Assembly: GCF_004341035.1 (NCBI RefSeq) | Contig: NZ_SLXK01000009.1 | Location: 62,001 to 126,000 of the forward strand | Source of the DNA: Scopulibacillus darangshiensis | GTDB lineage: Bacteria > Bacillota > Bacilli > Bacillales > Sporolactobacillaceae | DNA: 64,000 nt | Direction of reading: 5' to 3' | In this document: piece after piece, positions 48,969-57,860 of the stretch | How positions within the stretch are numbered: position 1 is the first letter of the stretch | How the letters are laid out: each line of letters starts with the position of its first letter | Translations under genes and position numbers: made by a program | Notes under the pieces: model-generated | Databases searched by the model: none | What the model saw: the letters and a program-made list of their open reading frames with translations, nothing else | Told to the model about the DNA's origin: nothing

Positions 48969-51143
48969 ATGGTTTTGTTTCGCAAATCGCTTGTTTTTTG
49001 CTTGGCGTGCATGTTGCTTATTCCAATGGCGATTGGAGGCGGTCAGGCAAGAGCAAAAGAGAACACTAATGAAAACAGCTTCGGTATCAATCCAACCCCT
49101 CAGCATTTAAAGGTTATTGGAAAAGGATTTCCGTTGACGCCAAAGGTTGGCCTCGTTGTCGGGGATGATACCGATCAATCTGCTATCAAAGTTGTAGAAC
49201 AAACATTAAAGGAAGCCGGTGTAAATAAAATCATTAAGAAAAAGGCAAACGAAGCATCTCCTCATACACCGGTGACGATCTGGCTTGGAAGTTTTTCCGA
49301 CAATCCGAAGGCGAAGAAAGCCTTAAAAAGCGTCACATCAGGCAAAGAAGACTTAAAAAAGGAAGGGTATCTCCTTGCCTCGGGTATTGGCAATAAAGAC
49401 AATAAAGGCATTGTACTGGCTGGTAAAGACAAAGCAGGGACTTTTTATGCGGCCAAAACTTTTGATCAGTTGATCCAGAAGCGGACTGGACGTGACCTTG
49501 TACCGTCCGTAGTTGTTGCTGATTGGCCGGATATGCCGATCAGAGGGTCAATTGAAGGCTTTTACGGCCCGCCATGGTCTCATGAAGACCGGCTCCGCCA
49601 GCTTGAGTTTTATGGAGACAACAAAATGAATACTTATATTTATGCGCCGAAGGATGATCCATATCATAGAGCAAAATGGCGCGAACCATATCCGCAAGAT
49701 AGATTGGATGACCTGAAAGAATTGGTTGATAAAGCAAAGGAAAATCATGTGAAGTTAACCTTTTCACTTTCGCCTGGAAACACAGTGTGTTATTCGGGAG
49801 ACAAAGACTTTGAACTGCTAATGAATAAGATGCAAGCTGTGTGGGACCTTGGCGTACGCTCCTATGCCATTTTCCTGGATGACATCAGCTATAACTTCCA
49901 CTGTGATCAGGATAAGGCTATGTTTGGCGACGATCCTAACCCGACGGCTGCAGGACAGGCTTATCTCTTAAATCGTTTTAACAAAGAATTTATCCAAACC
50001 CATAAAGGGGCTGACCGCTTGATTACAGTTCCAACCGGATACGCCGGGAACGATTCGACGGTTTATCGTGAACGATTCGCCGATTTACTTAATCAAGACA
50101 CGATTGTGATGTGGACAGGCCCTGCCGTTGTCCCTGAAAATGTGACCTCTGAAGGGGCGGAGAAGGTGTCACAAATCTTCAAACATGATTTGTTGCTCTG
50201 GGACAATTACCCAGTAAACGATTATGATCGCAACCGGTTGTTCCTCGGCCCGCTTGTAAAACGGGATGCCGATTTGACAGAGCATGGCGTACTCGGTGTG
50301 ACGGCGAATCCGATGAATGAAGCGGAAGCCTCCAAAATTCCGCTGTATACGATCGCCGATTACACATGGAACCCGCATCACTATGATCCAAAGGATTCCT
50401 GGGAGCGAAGCATTCAATCCTTCGGCGGTGATGCTGCAGAAGCGCTAAAAGACTTTGCGGAAAATTCATATTCCTCACCGATCAACAGCAAGGAATCGCT
50501 GACGCTTACACCGTTAATCAAAGCGTTCTTAACGGCATACAAAACGGATGAGGCGGACCAAGCCGCACAGAATTTAATTGCCGAATTTGAACATCTTCAA
50601 ACCGTGCCGGGCAGCCTTCGAAATAAAATGGATAATGACCAATTTCTCCAAGAGGTTGATCCATATTTAAATAAGCTTGAAATATATAGTAAGGCAGGCG
50701 TTGCAGCAGTTAAAGCGCTCATGGCGAAGAAAGTAGACGATTCAGATCGGGCAGATCACTATAAGGAAAAGGTCAAGACTTTGATGAAGGAATCCGATGC
50801 CATTTCGCAAAAAGTTGGTGAATATGTCATCAGGCCTTTCCTAGTGAAGGCTGTGTATGGCGAAACCGTCGTTTCCAGGCCATTGGATGGTGTCAATAAA
50901 GCCCGTGGTGCCGGAGAGCTCATCCAATATACGCCTGAGCAAGGAGATACAACCGGAACAAATATATATGGCTATGAAGTGACTGTTGTGGATGGCAAGG
51001 TCGTCAAAAGAGGCGGCAATAATTCACCGATCCCTGAAAACGGGTATGTCCTAAGTATACATGGCAGTGACTGGCTAAAAGATAATGCGCTTTTGGGTGC
51101 AAAAGTTGAAATAAATGACGGACAGGTGCTTATTACGAAGTAA
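48969..51143 (+). CDS. Secreted GH84 beta-N-acetylglucosaminidase
   Basis: 724-aa exported enzyme. A signal peptide (FRKS, then a hydrophobic core) ends near GQARAKE (about residue 31). A GH20b-like alpha/beta domain comes first, then the GH84 barrel with RGSIEGFYGPPWSHEDR (about 193) and the catalytic Asp pair in AIFLDDISYNF (about 304), then a helical region and a C-terminal beta domain. GH84 enzymes remove beta-linked GlcNAc by substrate-assisted catalysis and include secreted hyaluronidase-like proteins of pathogens and gut bacteria. ATG 48969 is chosen with AAAGGG six bases upstream; TTG 48975 is also possible. It stands as a single gene. Confidence 0.9.
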   Translation: MVLFRKSLVFCLACMLLIPMAIGGGQARAKENTNENSFGINPTPQHLKVIGKGFPLTPKVGLVVGDDTDQSAIKVVEQTLKEAGVNKIIKKKANEASPHTPVTIWLGSFSDNPKAKKALKSVTSGKEDLKKEGYLLASGIGNKDNKGIVLAGKDKAGTFYAAKTFDQLIQKRTGRDLVPSVVVADWPDMPIRGSIEGFYGPPWSHEDRLRQLEFYGDNKMNTYIYAPKDDPYHRAKWREPYPQDRLDDLKELVDKAKENHVKLTFSLSPGNTVCYSGDKDFELLMNKMQAVWDLGVRSYAIFLDDISYNFHCDQDKAMFGDDPNPTAAGQAYLLNRFNKEFIQTHKGADRLITVPTGYAGNDSTVYRERFADLLNQDTIVMWTGPAVVPENVTSEGAEKVSQIFKHDLLLWDNYPVNDYDRNRLFLGPLVKRDADLTEHGVLGVTANPMNEAEASKIPLYTIADYTWNPHHYDPKDSWERSIQSFGGDAAEALKDFAENSYSSPINSKESLTLTPLIKAFLTAYKTDEADQAAQNLIAEFEHLQTVPGSLRNKMDNDQFLQEVDPYLNKLEIYSKAGVAAVKALMAKKVDDSDRADHYKEKVKTLMKESDAISQKVGEYVIRPFLVKAVYGETVVSRPLDGVNKARGAGELIQYTPEQGDTTGTNIYGYEVTVVDGKVVKRGGNNSPIPENGYVLSIHGSDWLKDNALLGAKVEINDGQVLITK

Positions 51144-51189
51144 AGGAACGGTAAATCCAGTAACCTGGATTAAATAACAAAATAAGAAC

Positions 51190-51222
51190 AAGAAGCCCTC
51201 TTAATTTTGAGGGCTTCTTGCC
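51190..51222 (+). terminator. Terminator hairpin after the GH84 gene
   Basis: Perfect 11-bp stem AAGAAGCCCTC / GAGGGCTTCTT with an 8-base loop. No strong T-run follows. Confidence 0.7.
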
Positions 51223-51362
51223 TGTTGTCTATTACCTGTGCGGGTATAGAAGTATAGAATAATAAAGGATAGTAACACAGCAACCGCCACTTTTTGGGGC
51301 ACCTCAGGAAGGGTGGTTATGATTTGCTGGTTCTACGTCTACATGTTTTTAAGATTCGTAAT

Positions 51363-52340
51363 TTAACCCTTACGTTTGCAGTCTTCGTTCTTCTCCCTTT
51401 CTTTCAAGATATAGCTGAGCAAGTCTAGTGAAATTCGGGCTGCTACTTGTCCTGTCATACCGTAGGGATCATATGGGGGGGCTACTTCCACTAAGTCAAA
51501 ACCGATCACCTCTCCTCTTTTCGCAATTCCTTCAAGTAATTCATTAACCTCATCGTAAAGCAAACCTCCCGGGGAAGGTGTACCCGTTCCGGGGGCGATA
51601 GAAGGGTCAATTCCGTCAATATCAATTGTTACATAATATTTTTCCCCAGCCGGAATTTGCTCTAGCACTTCTTCGAATCCCATCTTTCTCATTTGACGAG
51701 GAGATAAGATGATGCTGCCATATTCCTTTGCTGCGTTGACGTCTTCTTTTTTGCTGCTGCTGATCCCACGAATCCCTAACTGAAATATTTTTTGGACATG
51801 ATCCATTTCAGACAATCGGCGGATACAGTTTCCATGTCCATATCGCATACCAGAGCGGTGATCCGCCCAATCTAAATGGGCATCGATTTGAATGACATGG
51901 AATGGTCCAAGCTCTTCCACTCCCTTTCCCACTGCAGCTGTAATTGAGTGATCGCCTCCTAAAACGACCGGCAAAGCACCTTTCGAAACAATTTTTTGAA
52001 TCGCTTCTTTTGTATTCTCATGACATTGCATAATATCCCCATGAACCATGTCCACATCTCCACAATCGACTATCTTCCAGTCAGGCCCAAGATACATCAT
52101 ATCGTTTTCGATATCGTAAGCTCCGTCAAGTCCAAAACTATATAGTGTAGAACCTTCGCGGATTCCCCTAGGTCCCATTCTTGCACCAGATTTCCACTGA
52201 GTCCCCATATCATTAGGTACTCCAATTACAGCCACATCCGCATCAAGCTGATTTAGGTCCGTACAAACAGGATATTTCCCAAAAGTACATATACCTGTGA
52301 AAGGTAAATTTAAAAACTGCTTTTCATCGCGATTAGACAT
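51363..52340 (-). CDS. Ureohydrolase (agmatinase / guanidinobutyrase-like)
   Basis: 325-aa manganese ureohydrolase that splits urea from a guanidino compound. The metal-binding motifs are GGDHS (about residue 124), DAHLDWAD (about 147) and DIDGIDPS (about 237), with the C-terminal GFDLVEVAPPYD. ATG 52340 has AGGAGG nine bases upstream; the frame extends 31 codons further but without support. It closes the operon aldehyde dehydrogenase - iron alcohol dehydrogenase - permease - ureohydrolase on the minus strand. Agmatinase and guanidinobutyrase are too alike to tell apart by eye; the dehydrogenases and nearby gabTD slightly favour 4-guanidinobutyrate or a similar acid. Confidence 0.9.
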   Translation of the reverse strand: MSNRDEKQFLNLPFTGICTFGKYPVCTDLNQLDADVAVIGVPNDMGTQWKSGARMGPRGIREGSTLYSFGLDGAYDIENDMMYLGPDWKIVDCGDVDMVHGDIMQCHENTKEAIQKIVSKGALPVVLGGDHSITAAVGKGVEELGPFHVIQIDAHLDWADHRSGMRYGHGNCIRRLSEMDHVQKIFQLGIRGISSSKKEDVNAAKEYGSIILSPRQMRKMGFEEVLEQIPAGEKYYVTIDIDGIDPSIAPGTGTPSPGGLLYDEVNELLEGIAKRGEVIGFDLVEVAPPYDPYGMTGQVAARISLDLLSYILKEREKNEDCKRKG

Positions 52341-52442
52341 AAATATTACCTCCTGGTTATTTTTTATTTGTCTGTAGTCGGAGGACAGCTTCCGGCTCGT
52401 TTTTGAACTGTTGTACGGTGAGGATTGACCCAAATAAAAACA

Positions 52443-53807
52443 TCAATTACCTTTGGAATTATGAATTTCTTTTTGACCGAAGTTAATATCCGAAAGCTGT
52501 TTCCCGGACAGTTTTGTAATATACATAAGATAGATTAAACCACATAACAACCAAATACCCCCGACAATTAATGCGGATAATTCAAGATTTGACCATAACC
52601 AAAAGGTTAGTGATGCGCCAATGATTGGTAAACATAGATAACTTACATATTCTTTAACTGAAGAACGTTTACGATTTTTTATAAAATAATGGGCTATAAC
52701 AGATAGATTAACGGATGTAAATGCAATTAGAGCCCCAAAATTGATAAATTTAATAACTTGCTCTAGAGTAAGTACAATACCTATCATTGAAAACAACCCT
52801 ATGATAATGATCGCACGGGACGGTGTTTTAAATTTGGGGTGAATATATCCAAATAAATTTTTAGGCAAAACAGAATCTCGTCCCATCGCATACAACACAC
52901 GTGACGCACTCGTAGTCGCGGCAATACCCGAGGTAAAGTTTCCAATAAGCATTACGGTAATAAATAATACCTTGAATAAACTTCCTCCTATGAGTAGTGC
53001 TATTTCGAGGGATGCTGAATCGACGTGTTTGAACGAAAGCCCTGGATGCACTAATTGTGATAAATAGGAGGATCCTATATACAAAATACCTACAATTAGC
53101 AACATTAAGATAATAGCCTTTGGAATAGTTTTCTCAGGATTGATTGTTTCCTCAGACAGTGTGGTTAGTGAGTCGAAGCCAAGAAAACTAAAACATAGAA
53201 TTGCCGCACCAGATAAGACTACTGACATCGGGACATGTGGACTAAACAATGGTTTAGTCGAGATCACGGTCCCTGCCCCTATCCCTTCAAACAAACTTTT
53301 GATAGCCAATATACAGAACAAACAAACAAAAACTATTTGAGTAATAACAAAAATCTTGCTCATTAGTGCTGATATATTTATACCCATGATAGCAGGTGTT
53401 ACTATGGATGCCGTCCAAAGGATAACCCATACAAAGTGTGGAATTTCCGGTAATATCACACTTAAATAGATAGTGGACATCAAACACGTCACCAAAGGAG
53501 TTAGAATATAATCTAGCATAATTGTCCATCCGACAATAAATCCAACTCCGGGATGTATAGACTTTCGGGCAAATGTATAAGCTGAACCAGAAACGGGATA
53601 TGCTTTCGACATCTTTGCATAACTGAGGGCTGTAGAAAGTATTGCTAGAAATGCAAGAATGTAAGCCCCTGTAATGACACCATGTGAGGTTGTGGCAGCT
53701 ATTCCATAAGTATTAAAAAACACAGCAGGATTATTCCATGCAATCCCTAAAATAACAACCTGGGATAGGGTGAGTACTCTAGCAAGCTTTACTTTCTCCT
53801 TCTCCAT
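52443..53807 (-). CDS. APC-family amino acid/polyamine permease (second copy)
   Basis: 454-aa permease with about 12 membrane segments and the same signature as the permease at 38981: LSYAKMSKAYPVSGSAYTFARKSIHP (about residues 62-87, first half conserved), LGFDSLTTLSEETINPEKTIPKA (about 222-240) and SASRVLYAMGRDSVLPKNLFG. It has a ribosome site upstream and is 102 bp from the ureohydrolase start, so it is probably its uptake system for a guanidino compound or polyamine. A long hairpin separates it from the alcohol dehydrogenase gene upstream, which may adjust relative expression. Confidence 0.88.
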   Translation of the reverse strand: MEKEKVKLARVLTLSQVVILGIAWNNPAVFFNTYGIAATTSHGVITGAYILAFLAILSTALSYAKMSKAYPVSGSAYTFARKSIHPGVGFIVGWTIMLDYILTPLVTCLMSTIYLSVILPEIPHFVWVILWTASIVTPAIMGINISALMSKIFVITQIVFVCLFCILAIKSLFEGIGAGTVISTKPLFSPHVPMSVVLSGAAILCFSFLGFDSLTTLSEETINPEKTIPKAIILMLLIVGILYIGSSYLSQLVHPGLSFKHVDSASLEIALLIGGSLFKVLFITVMLIGNFTSGIAATTSASRVLYAMGRDSVLPKNLFGYIHPKFKTPSRAIIIIGLFSMIGIVLTLEQVIKFINFGALIAFTSVNLSVIAHYFIKNRKRSSVKEYVSYLCLPIIGASLTFWLWSNLELSALIVGGIWLLCGLIYLMYITKLSGKQLSDINFGQKEIHNSKGN

Positions 53808-53874
53808 TTTTATCCTCCCTTTAAATTAGATAGGTGAAAATTCATCCCTAAATCCGATTCTCAGTAAACAATTT

Positions 53875-53932
53875 GTCCCCCCAAAATTGATTTGCAAAAG
53901 GCATTTTCCTTTAACGTAAAATTTTGGGGGAC
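53875..53932. terminator. Long hairpin inside the operon
   Basis: GTCCCCCCAAAATT pairs with AATTTTGGGGGAC (one extra C) around about 31 bases that hold a smaller AAAAGG/CCTTT stem. It lies between the alcohol dehydrogenase stop and the permease start on the minus strand. It may be a partial terminator. Confidence 0.55.
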
Positions 53933-53997
53933 TTTAACGGCTCCTGCAGGTAAATCCCTTGTTTTTATCAATAATTTGTGCTTGTTATATTTTAAAA

Positions 53998-55170
53998 TTA
54001 ATGTTGTGGTACCGCTTCATAAGCATTTTGAAATAACTTCAGATAATCTGAACGTGATAATTTTCGTGAATTACTCTGTGTACACAAATGAACTGATGCC
54101 CCTTCAGCGAGAAAAGAGAAATCTTTGGGATTAACATTATTTAAATCTCGAAAGTCAGGGATACCAATTTTACTTGCAAGCTCTTTTAACAATACAACTC
54201 CTTCATAGGCCGTTTCTTCTAATGAAGCCCCTTCTTTATTTGCTCCAAGCTTTGTAGCTATAATTGCATGTTTTTCAAGGTTTGAAGGAATATTAAATTC
54301 AAAAACATGCGGAAGAAATACGGCATTTGCTACTCCATGTGGAGTATCATAAAGACCTCCAAGTGGTTCGGCCATAGCATGTACAGCCCCAAGGTCTGAG
54401 TTATCAAATCCTATTCCTGCAATTAAGCTGGCTAAAAGCATATTTTCCCTTGCCTCTATGTCATTACCGTTTTTTACAGCTAAAGGAAGGTGCTTAGCAA
54501 CTAATTCAATTGCATAAAGGCTTAGAGCGTCTGAAATTGGTTGTGAAACATTACAGGTATAAGCTTCTATAGCATGCGTAAGCGCATCCATTCCTGTGGC
54601 AGCAGTAATCGATTTAGGCAAAGTTAAGGTTAATTCAGGATCCAAAATTGCGAGTTTTGGAGCCAATTTAATATCCAGTATGGCCTCTTTCTGTTTTGTA
54701 ACCGTATCCGTAATGACAGACCCTGTTGTAACTTCACTTCCAGTACCTGAAGTTGTTGGGATACAAATAAGTGGAGTTATTTCCCGTTCCAATAAATTTA
54801 CACCGTAACGATCTTTTAGCTCTCCTCCATGTGTTAAAAGGGTACCAATTGCTTTGGCTGTATCCATTGAACTTCCGCCGCCGATGCCAATCAAAAGGTC
54901 TATGTTGCTATCTTTAAATTGTTGGTAGACTCTTTGGCAATCAACATCTTTGGGATTAGGTGTGGTTTCATCAAACACAATATAATTGACGTCTTCTTGA
55001 TCTAATGAATCAATAACCTTTTGCAAAATTCCGGTTTGCGCCAAACCCTTATCTGTAATAAGAAGAGCTTTATTTCCACCTAGCTCCTTTGCTCGTTTTC
55101 CAATATTTTTAACATTACCGTTCCCAAATTCTATTGTGGTAGGGAGATTGAAATTAAAATTCCATAGCAT
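53998..55170 (-). CDS. Iron-containing (type III) alcohol dehydrogenase, GbsB-like
   Basis: 390-aa Fe-ADH with the NAD-binding GGGSSMDTAKA (about residue 96), and metal ligands in DALTHAIEAY (about 198-207) and AVHAMAEPLGGLYDTPHGVANA (His about 262 and 276). It oxidises a primary alcohol to an aldehyde. With the adjoining 490-aa aldehyde dehydrogenase it reproduces the gbsAB pair (choline to glycine betaine) of Bacillus subtilis, but here the next genes are a permease and a ureohydrolase, so a guanidino- or amino-alcohol is possible. The start ATG lies 37 bp after the aldehyde dehydrogenase stop. Confidence 0.88.
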   Translation of the reverse strand: MLWNFNFNLPTTIEFGNGNVKNIGKRAKELGGNKALLITDKGLAQTGILQKVIDSLDQEDVNYIVFDETTPNPKDVDCQRVYQQFKDSNIDLLIGIGGGSSMDTAKAIGTLLTHGGELKDRYGVNLLEREITPLICIPTTSGTGSEVTTGSVITDTVTKQKEAILDIKLAPKLAILDPELTLTLPKSITAATGMDALTHAIEAYTCNVSQPISDALSLYAIELVAKHLPLAVKNGNDIEARENMLLASLIAGIGFDNSDLGAVHAMAEPLGGLYDTPHGVANAVFLPHVFEFNIPSNLEKHAIIATKLGANKEGASLEETAYEGVVLLKELASKIGIPDFRDLNNVNPKDFSFLAEGASVHLCTQSNSRKLSRSDYLKLFQNAYEAVPQH

Positions 55171-55206
55171 ATTTAATTTCTCCTTTCAGTTTTTAGTTCT
55201 CAACTT

Positions 55207-56679
55207 TTAATGGTCAAACCATCTGGTTGGCTCAACTTTTAAATTAATGTTAATTTGTTTTACCTCACTAAACTCATCTAAACCAAAAGTCCCCAGCCCT
55301 CGTCCAATGCCGCTCTGCTTGTATCCTCCCCAAGGGGCTTCATTGTAGGCTAGATTAAATGCGTTAATCGATGTGATTCCAGCTTTTATTTTCTTAATAA
55401 CTCTCAAAGCTTTTGCCCCGTCTTGTGAAAATACACCTGCCGCGAGACCGTAGGGAGTATCGTTGGCTAGTTGGATAGCTTCGCATTCATCTCTAAACTT
55501 TTGCACAATCAAAACTGGTCCAAATATTTCCTCTTGAACAATTCTCATATTAGGTTTGGTATCCACAAATAGTGTTGGCTCGACAAAATAACCTTTATCA
55601 AGCCCGTTGCTTGTGATACGCTTTCCGCCGAAAGCTAATTTCGCCCCTTCTTCTATTCCTAACTCAATATATTTGAGTACCTTATTCATATGATCTTCAC
55701 TGACAAGAGCACCCATTTCCGTAGAAGGTTTATCACCGGGGCCAACCCGGATTTTTTTCGCTTTTGCAATCAGTCTTTCGATAAACTCGTCATGAACACT
55801 CTCTTCAAGTAATAATCGCGATCCTGCATTACAAACTTGACCAGCGTTTACAAAAATCCCATATAAGGCGTAGTCCACTGCTGTTTCAATGTCTGCGTCA
55901 GCGAATACAATGTTAGGTGACTTTCCGCCAAGTTCGAGTGCAATGTTCTTAACATTTTCAGCTGCTTTTTTCATGATCTCTCTTCCCGTAGAGGTACTGC
56001 CAGTAAATGAAACCATATCGACCTTATTGCTTCCCGCTATCTCATTTCCTACTATTGTCCCTTTACCCATCACCAGATTGGCAACGCCGTCCGGTATGCC
56101 TACCTCTTTGATAATCTCAAATAATTTAGTTGTGGTGACTGGGGTGACCTCAGATGGTTTAAACACGATTGTATTTCCCGCAGCAAGAGCGGGAGCGATT
56201 TTCCAAGCCGCCGTTAGTAAAGGAAAATTCCAAGGGGCTATCAGCCCGCATACTCCCACAGGTTCCCTGACAACCATAGCCTGTACGGGATCGGAAACTG
56301 GATACGTTTGACCGTCTGGTTTTGTGATCAAACCGGCATAATAGCGAAAACAATCTGCAGCGTCAGCAATGTCAAACTCTGATTCCTTAAGAGGCTTTCC
56401 GGTATCTGCTGTTTCAAGCTGGCTAAGTTCCGGTGCAATTTGTTCAATCTTCTCCGCTATTTTAAATAAGTAGGAAGACCGTTCCGTAGCACTTAAGTCT
56501 GACCAAATTCCAGAATCAAATGCTTTCCGTGCCGCGTCAATGGCAATTCGGGCATCTTGCACATTTCCGCTGGTAGCCTCGGCAATGATCATGCCGTTCG
56601 CAGGATTTATGACATTACTGTGTTGTTTGCTTAAGGAATCCATCCATTCGCCGTTTGTAAATCCTTTTAATTTAAGCAA
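55207..56679 (-). CDS. Aldehyde dehydrogenase, GbsA/betaine-aldehyde type
   Basis: 490-aa NAD-dependent aldehyde dehydrogenase. It has PWNFPLLTAAWKIAPALAAG (about residues 147-166), the base Glu in ALELGGKSPN (about 252) and the catalytic Cys in NAGQVCNAGSR (about 286), and ends in PTRWFDH, similar to the WFSK end of GbsA. An AGGAGG-like GGAGG site lies upstream of the ATG. It is the first gene of the four-gene minus-strand operon and is divergent from a MerR-family regulator 240 bp away. A cre-like word lies about 60-70 bp upstream. Candidate substrates are aldehydes of choline, 4-amino- or 4-guanidinobutanal. Confidence 0.9.
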   Translation of the reverse strand: MLKLKGFTNGEWMDSLSKQHSNVINPANGMIIAEATSGNVQDARIAIDAARKAFDSGIWSDLSATERSSYLFKIAEKIEQIAPELSQLETADTGKPLKESEFDIADAADCFRYYAGLITKPDGQTYPVSDPVQAMVVREPVGVCGLIAPWNFPLLTAAWKIAPALAAGNTIVFKPSEVTPVTTTKLFEIIKEVGIPDGVANLVMGKGTIVGNEIAGSNKVDMVSFTGSTSTGREIMKKAAENVKNIALELGGKSPNIVFADADIETAVDYALYGIFVNAGQVCNAGSRLLLEESVHDEFIERLIAKAKKIRVGPGDKPSTEMGALVSEDHMNKVLKYIELGIEEGAKLAFGGKRITSNGLDKGYFVEPTLFVDTKPNMRIVQEEIFGPVLIVQKFRDECEAIQLANDTPYGLAAGVFSQDGAKALRVIKKIKAGITSINAFNLAYNEAPWGGYKQSGIGRGLGTFGLDEFSEVKQININLKVEPTRWFDH

Positions 56680-56736
56680 TTTAAAGAAACCTCCAGTTCG
56701 TTATTTTTTGCCTTCGACAATTTTGCATTCAATAAT

Positions 56737-56750
56737 GGCAAGCGCTTTCA
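56737..56750 (-). promoter_or_regulatory. Candidate cre (CcpA) site
   Basis: Read on the minus strand, TGAAAGCGCTTGCC matches the catabolite-responsive element consensus (TGWAANCGNTNNCW) except at the last base. It lies 58 bp upstream of the aldehyde dehydrogenase start, where CcpA could repress or roadblock transcription in the presence of glucose. Confidence 0.55.
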
Positions 56751-56919
56751 TAAGTCTATTTTTTCAAAATGGTTATACCCCCTTTCAGTGAGACTGATAG
56801 CTAATCGATGTAAAAAGTATCACTAATACCTATCAGACTAGCGTTTTGAAAATTGCATAATTTGATTATAAAGTTTGTTGTTACACAAAGGTCAATAGTC
56901 TATTATAATTTTTAAGGAG

Positions 56920-57759
56920 GTGCTTAAACTGAAGGAGAAATTGTCCATAGGTGAGATGGCAAGGTTAAGAGGGCTGACTACGGAGACCTTACGCCATTAT
57001 GATCGAATTGACTTATTCAAGCCGCAATATGTAGATCCCCAATCGGGGTATCGATATTATTCTATTTTTCAGTACGAGGTATTAGGTACTATTAAAGAGT
57101 TGCGGCAACTCGGAATGAGTTTAGACGAGATAAAGAATTATTTCAATGAGCGCAGCTTCAGTAAATCTTCGGAAATCCTTAAATCCAAGCACAAGGACCT
57201 TGTTTCTAAGCTAAACGAATTAAAAGACCTTGAGGAAAATATCAGGGGGAAAATTGTATACATGAATCATGTAGCAAAAATAAATGAATTTCAAACGGTG
57301 ATGCTCCGCGAGATAGGACGAAGGAAGTTAATTACATTGAATGAAAGAATCAATAACAATTTGGAGCTATGTTATGGTGTTATAAGGTTAGAGAATATGC
57401 TTACTGAGAAGGCACCGATTTTGGCCAGTAATAGACTAGGCATTATCATCGAAGAAGCTGATCTCAAAACTAAACGTTTTGAAGAACCATCTGCTATTTT
57501 TGTTGTGGCAAAAAATAAGGAAAAAATACCTGAACAGTATCAAAGGATCGTTCCTGCTGGATTATTTGCGTGTATCCGTTACAACGGTGAATTATTATGG
57601 AACCGAAGCAAGAGTTTGAATAAAATATTTGATTATCTTGATGAAACCGACTATCAAATTATTGGAGATGCGCTGCAAATTATGCACGTTGACATTACTA
57701 TCACAGATAAACCAAATGAAATAAAATTTGAAATTCAGGTTCCCGTTCAAAAGGTTTGA
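56920..57759 (+). CDS. MerR-family regulator with GyrI-like effector domain
   Basis: About 275-aa regulator: N-terminal MerR winged helix (LSIGEMARLRGLTTETLRHYDRIDL, with the R-H-Y-D core), a coiled-coil (about residues 75-115), and a C-terminal GyrI/BltR-like ligand-binding domain (about 125-279). The start is uncertain. GTG 56920 lies inside the AAGGAGG site (56914-56920); CTG 56929 is spaced eight bases from it, and TTG 56941 lies behind a second AAGGAG. A CTG start would be unusual. It is divergent from the aldehyde dehydrogenase operon and is its probable regulator. Confidence 0.86.
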   Translation: MLKLKEKLSIGEMARLRGLTTETLRHYDRIDLFKPQYVDPQSGYRYYSIFQYEVLGTIKELRQLGMSLDEIKNYFNERSFSKSSEILKSKHKDLVSKLNELKDLEENIRGKIVYMNHVAKINEFQTVMLREIGRRKLITLNERINNNLELCYGVIRLENMLTEKAPILASNRLGIIIEEADLKTKRFEEPSAIFVVAKNKEKIPEQYQRIVPAGLFACIRYNGELLWNRSKSLNKIFDYLDETDYQIIGDALQIMHVDITITDKPNEIKFEIQVPVQKV

Positions 57760-57816
57760 CCCGGTTATAAGAAGCGAAAGAAATATTCTACAGATCGTTA
57801 GAATTCAGTCATTCAC

Positions 57817-57852
57817 AAAACCCCATCGCTTTAATCGCGATAGGGTTTTTGG
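57817..57852. terminator. Bidirectional terminator
   Basis: AAAACCCCATCGC pairs with GCGATAGGGTTTT (one mismatch) around a loop of seven bases, with T-runs on both strands, between the convergent merR and lacI genes. Confidence 0.83.
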
Positions 57853-57860
57853 TTTTTTCT

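Noticed and set aside
52341-52433. 31-codon N-terminal extension of the ureohydrolase
   Set aside because: It has no ribosome site, whereas ATG 52340 has AGGAGG at good spacing and matches the usual length.
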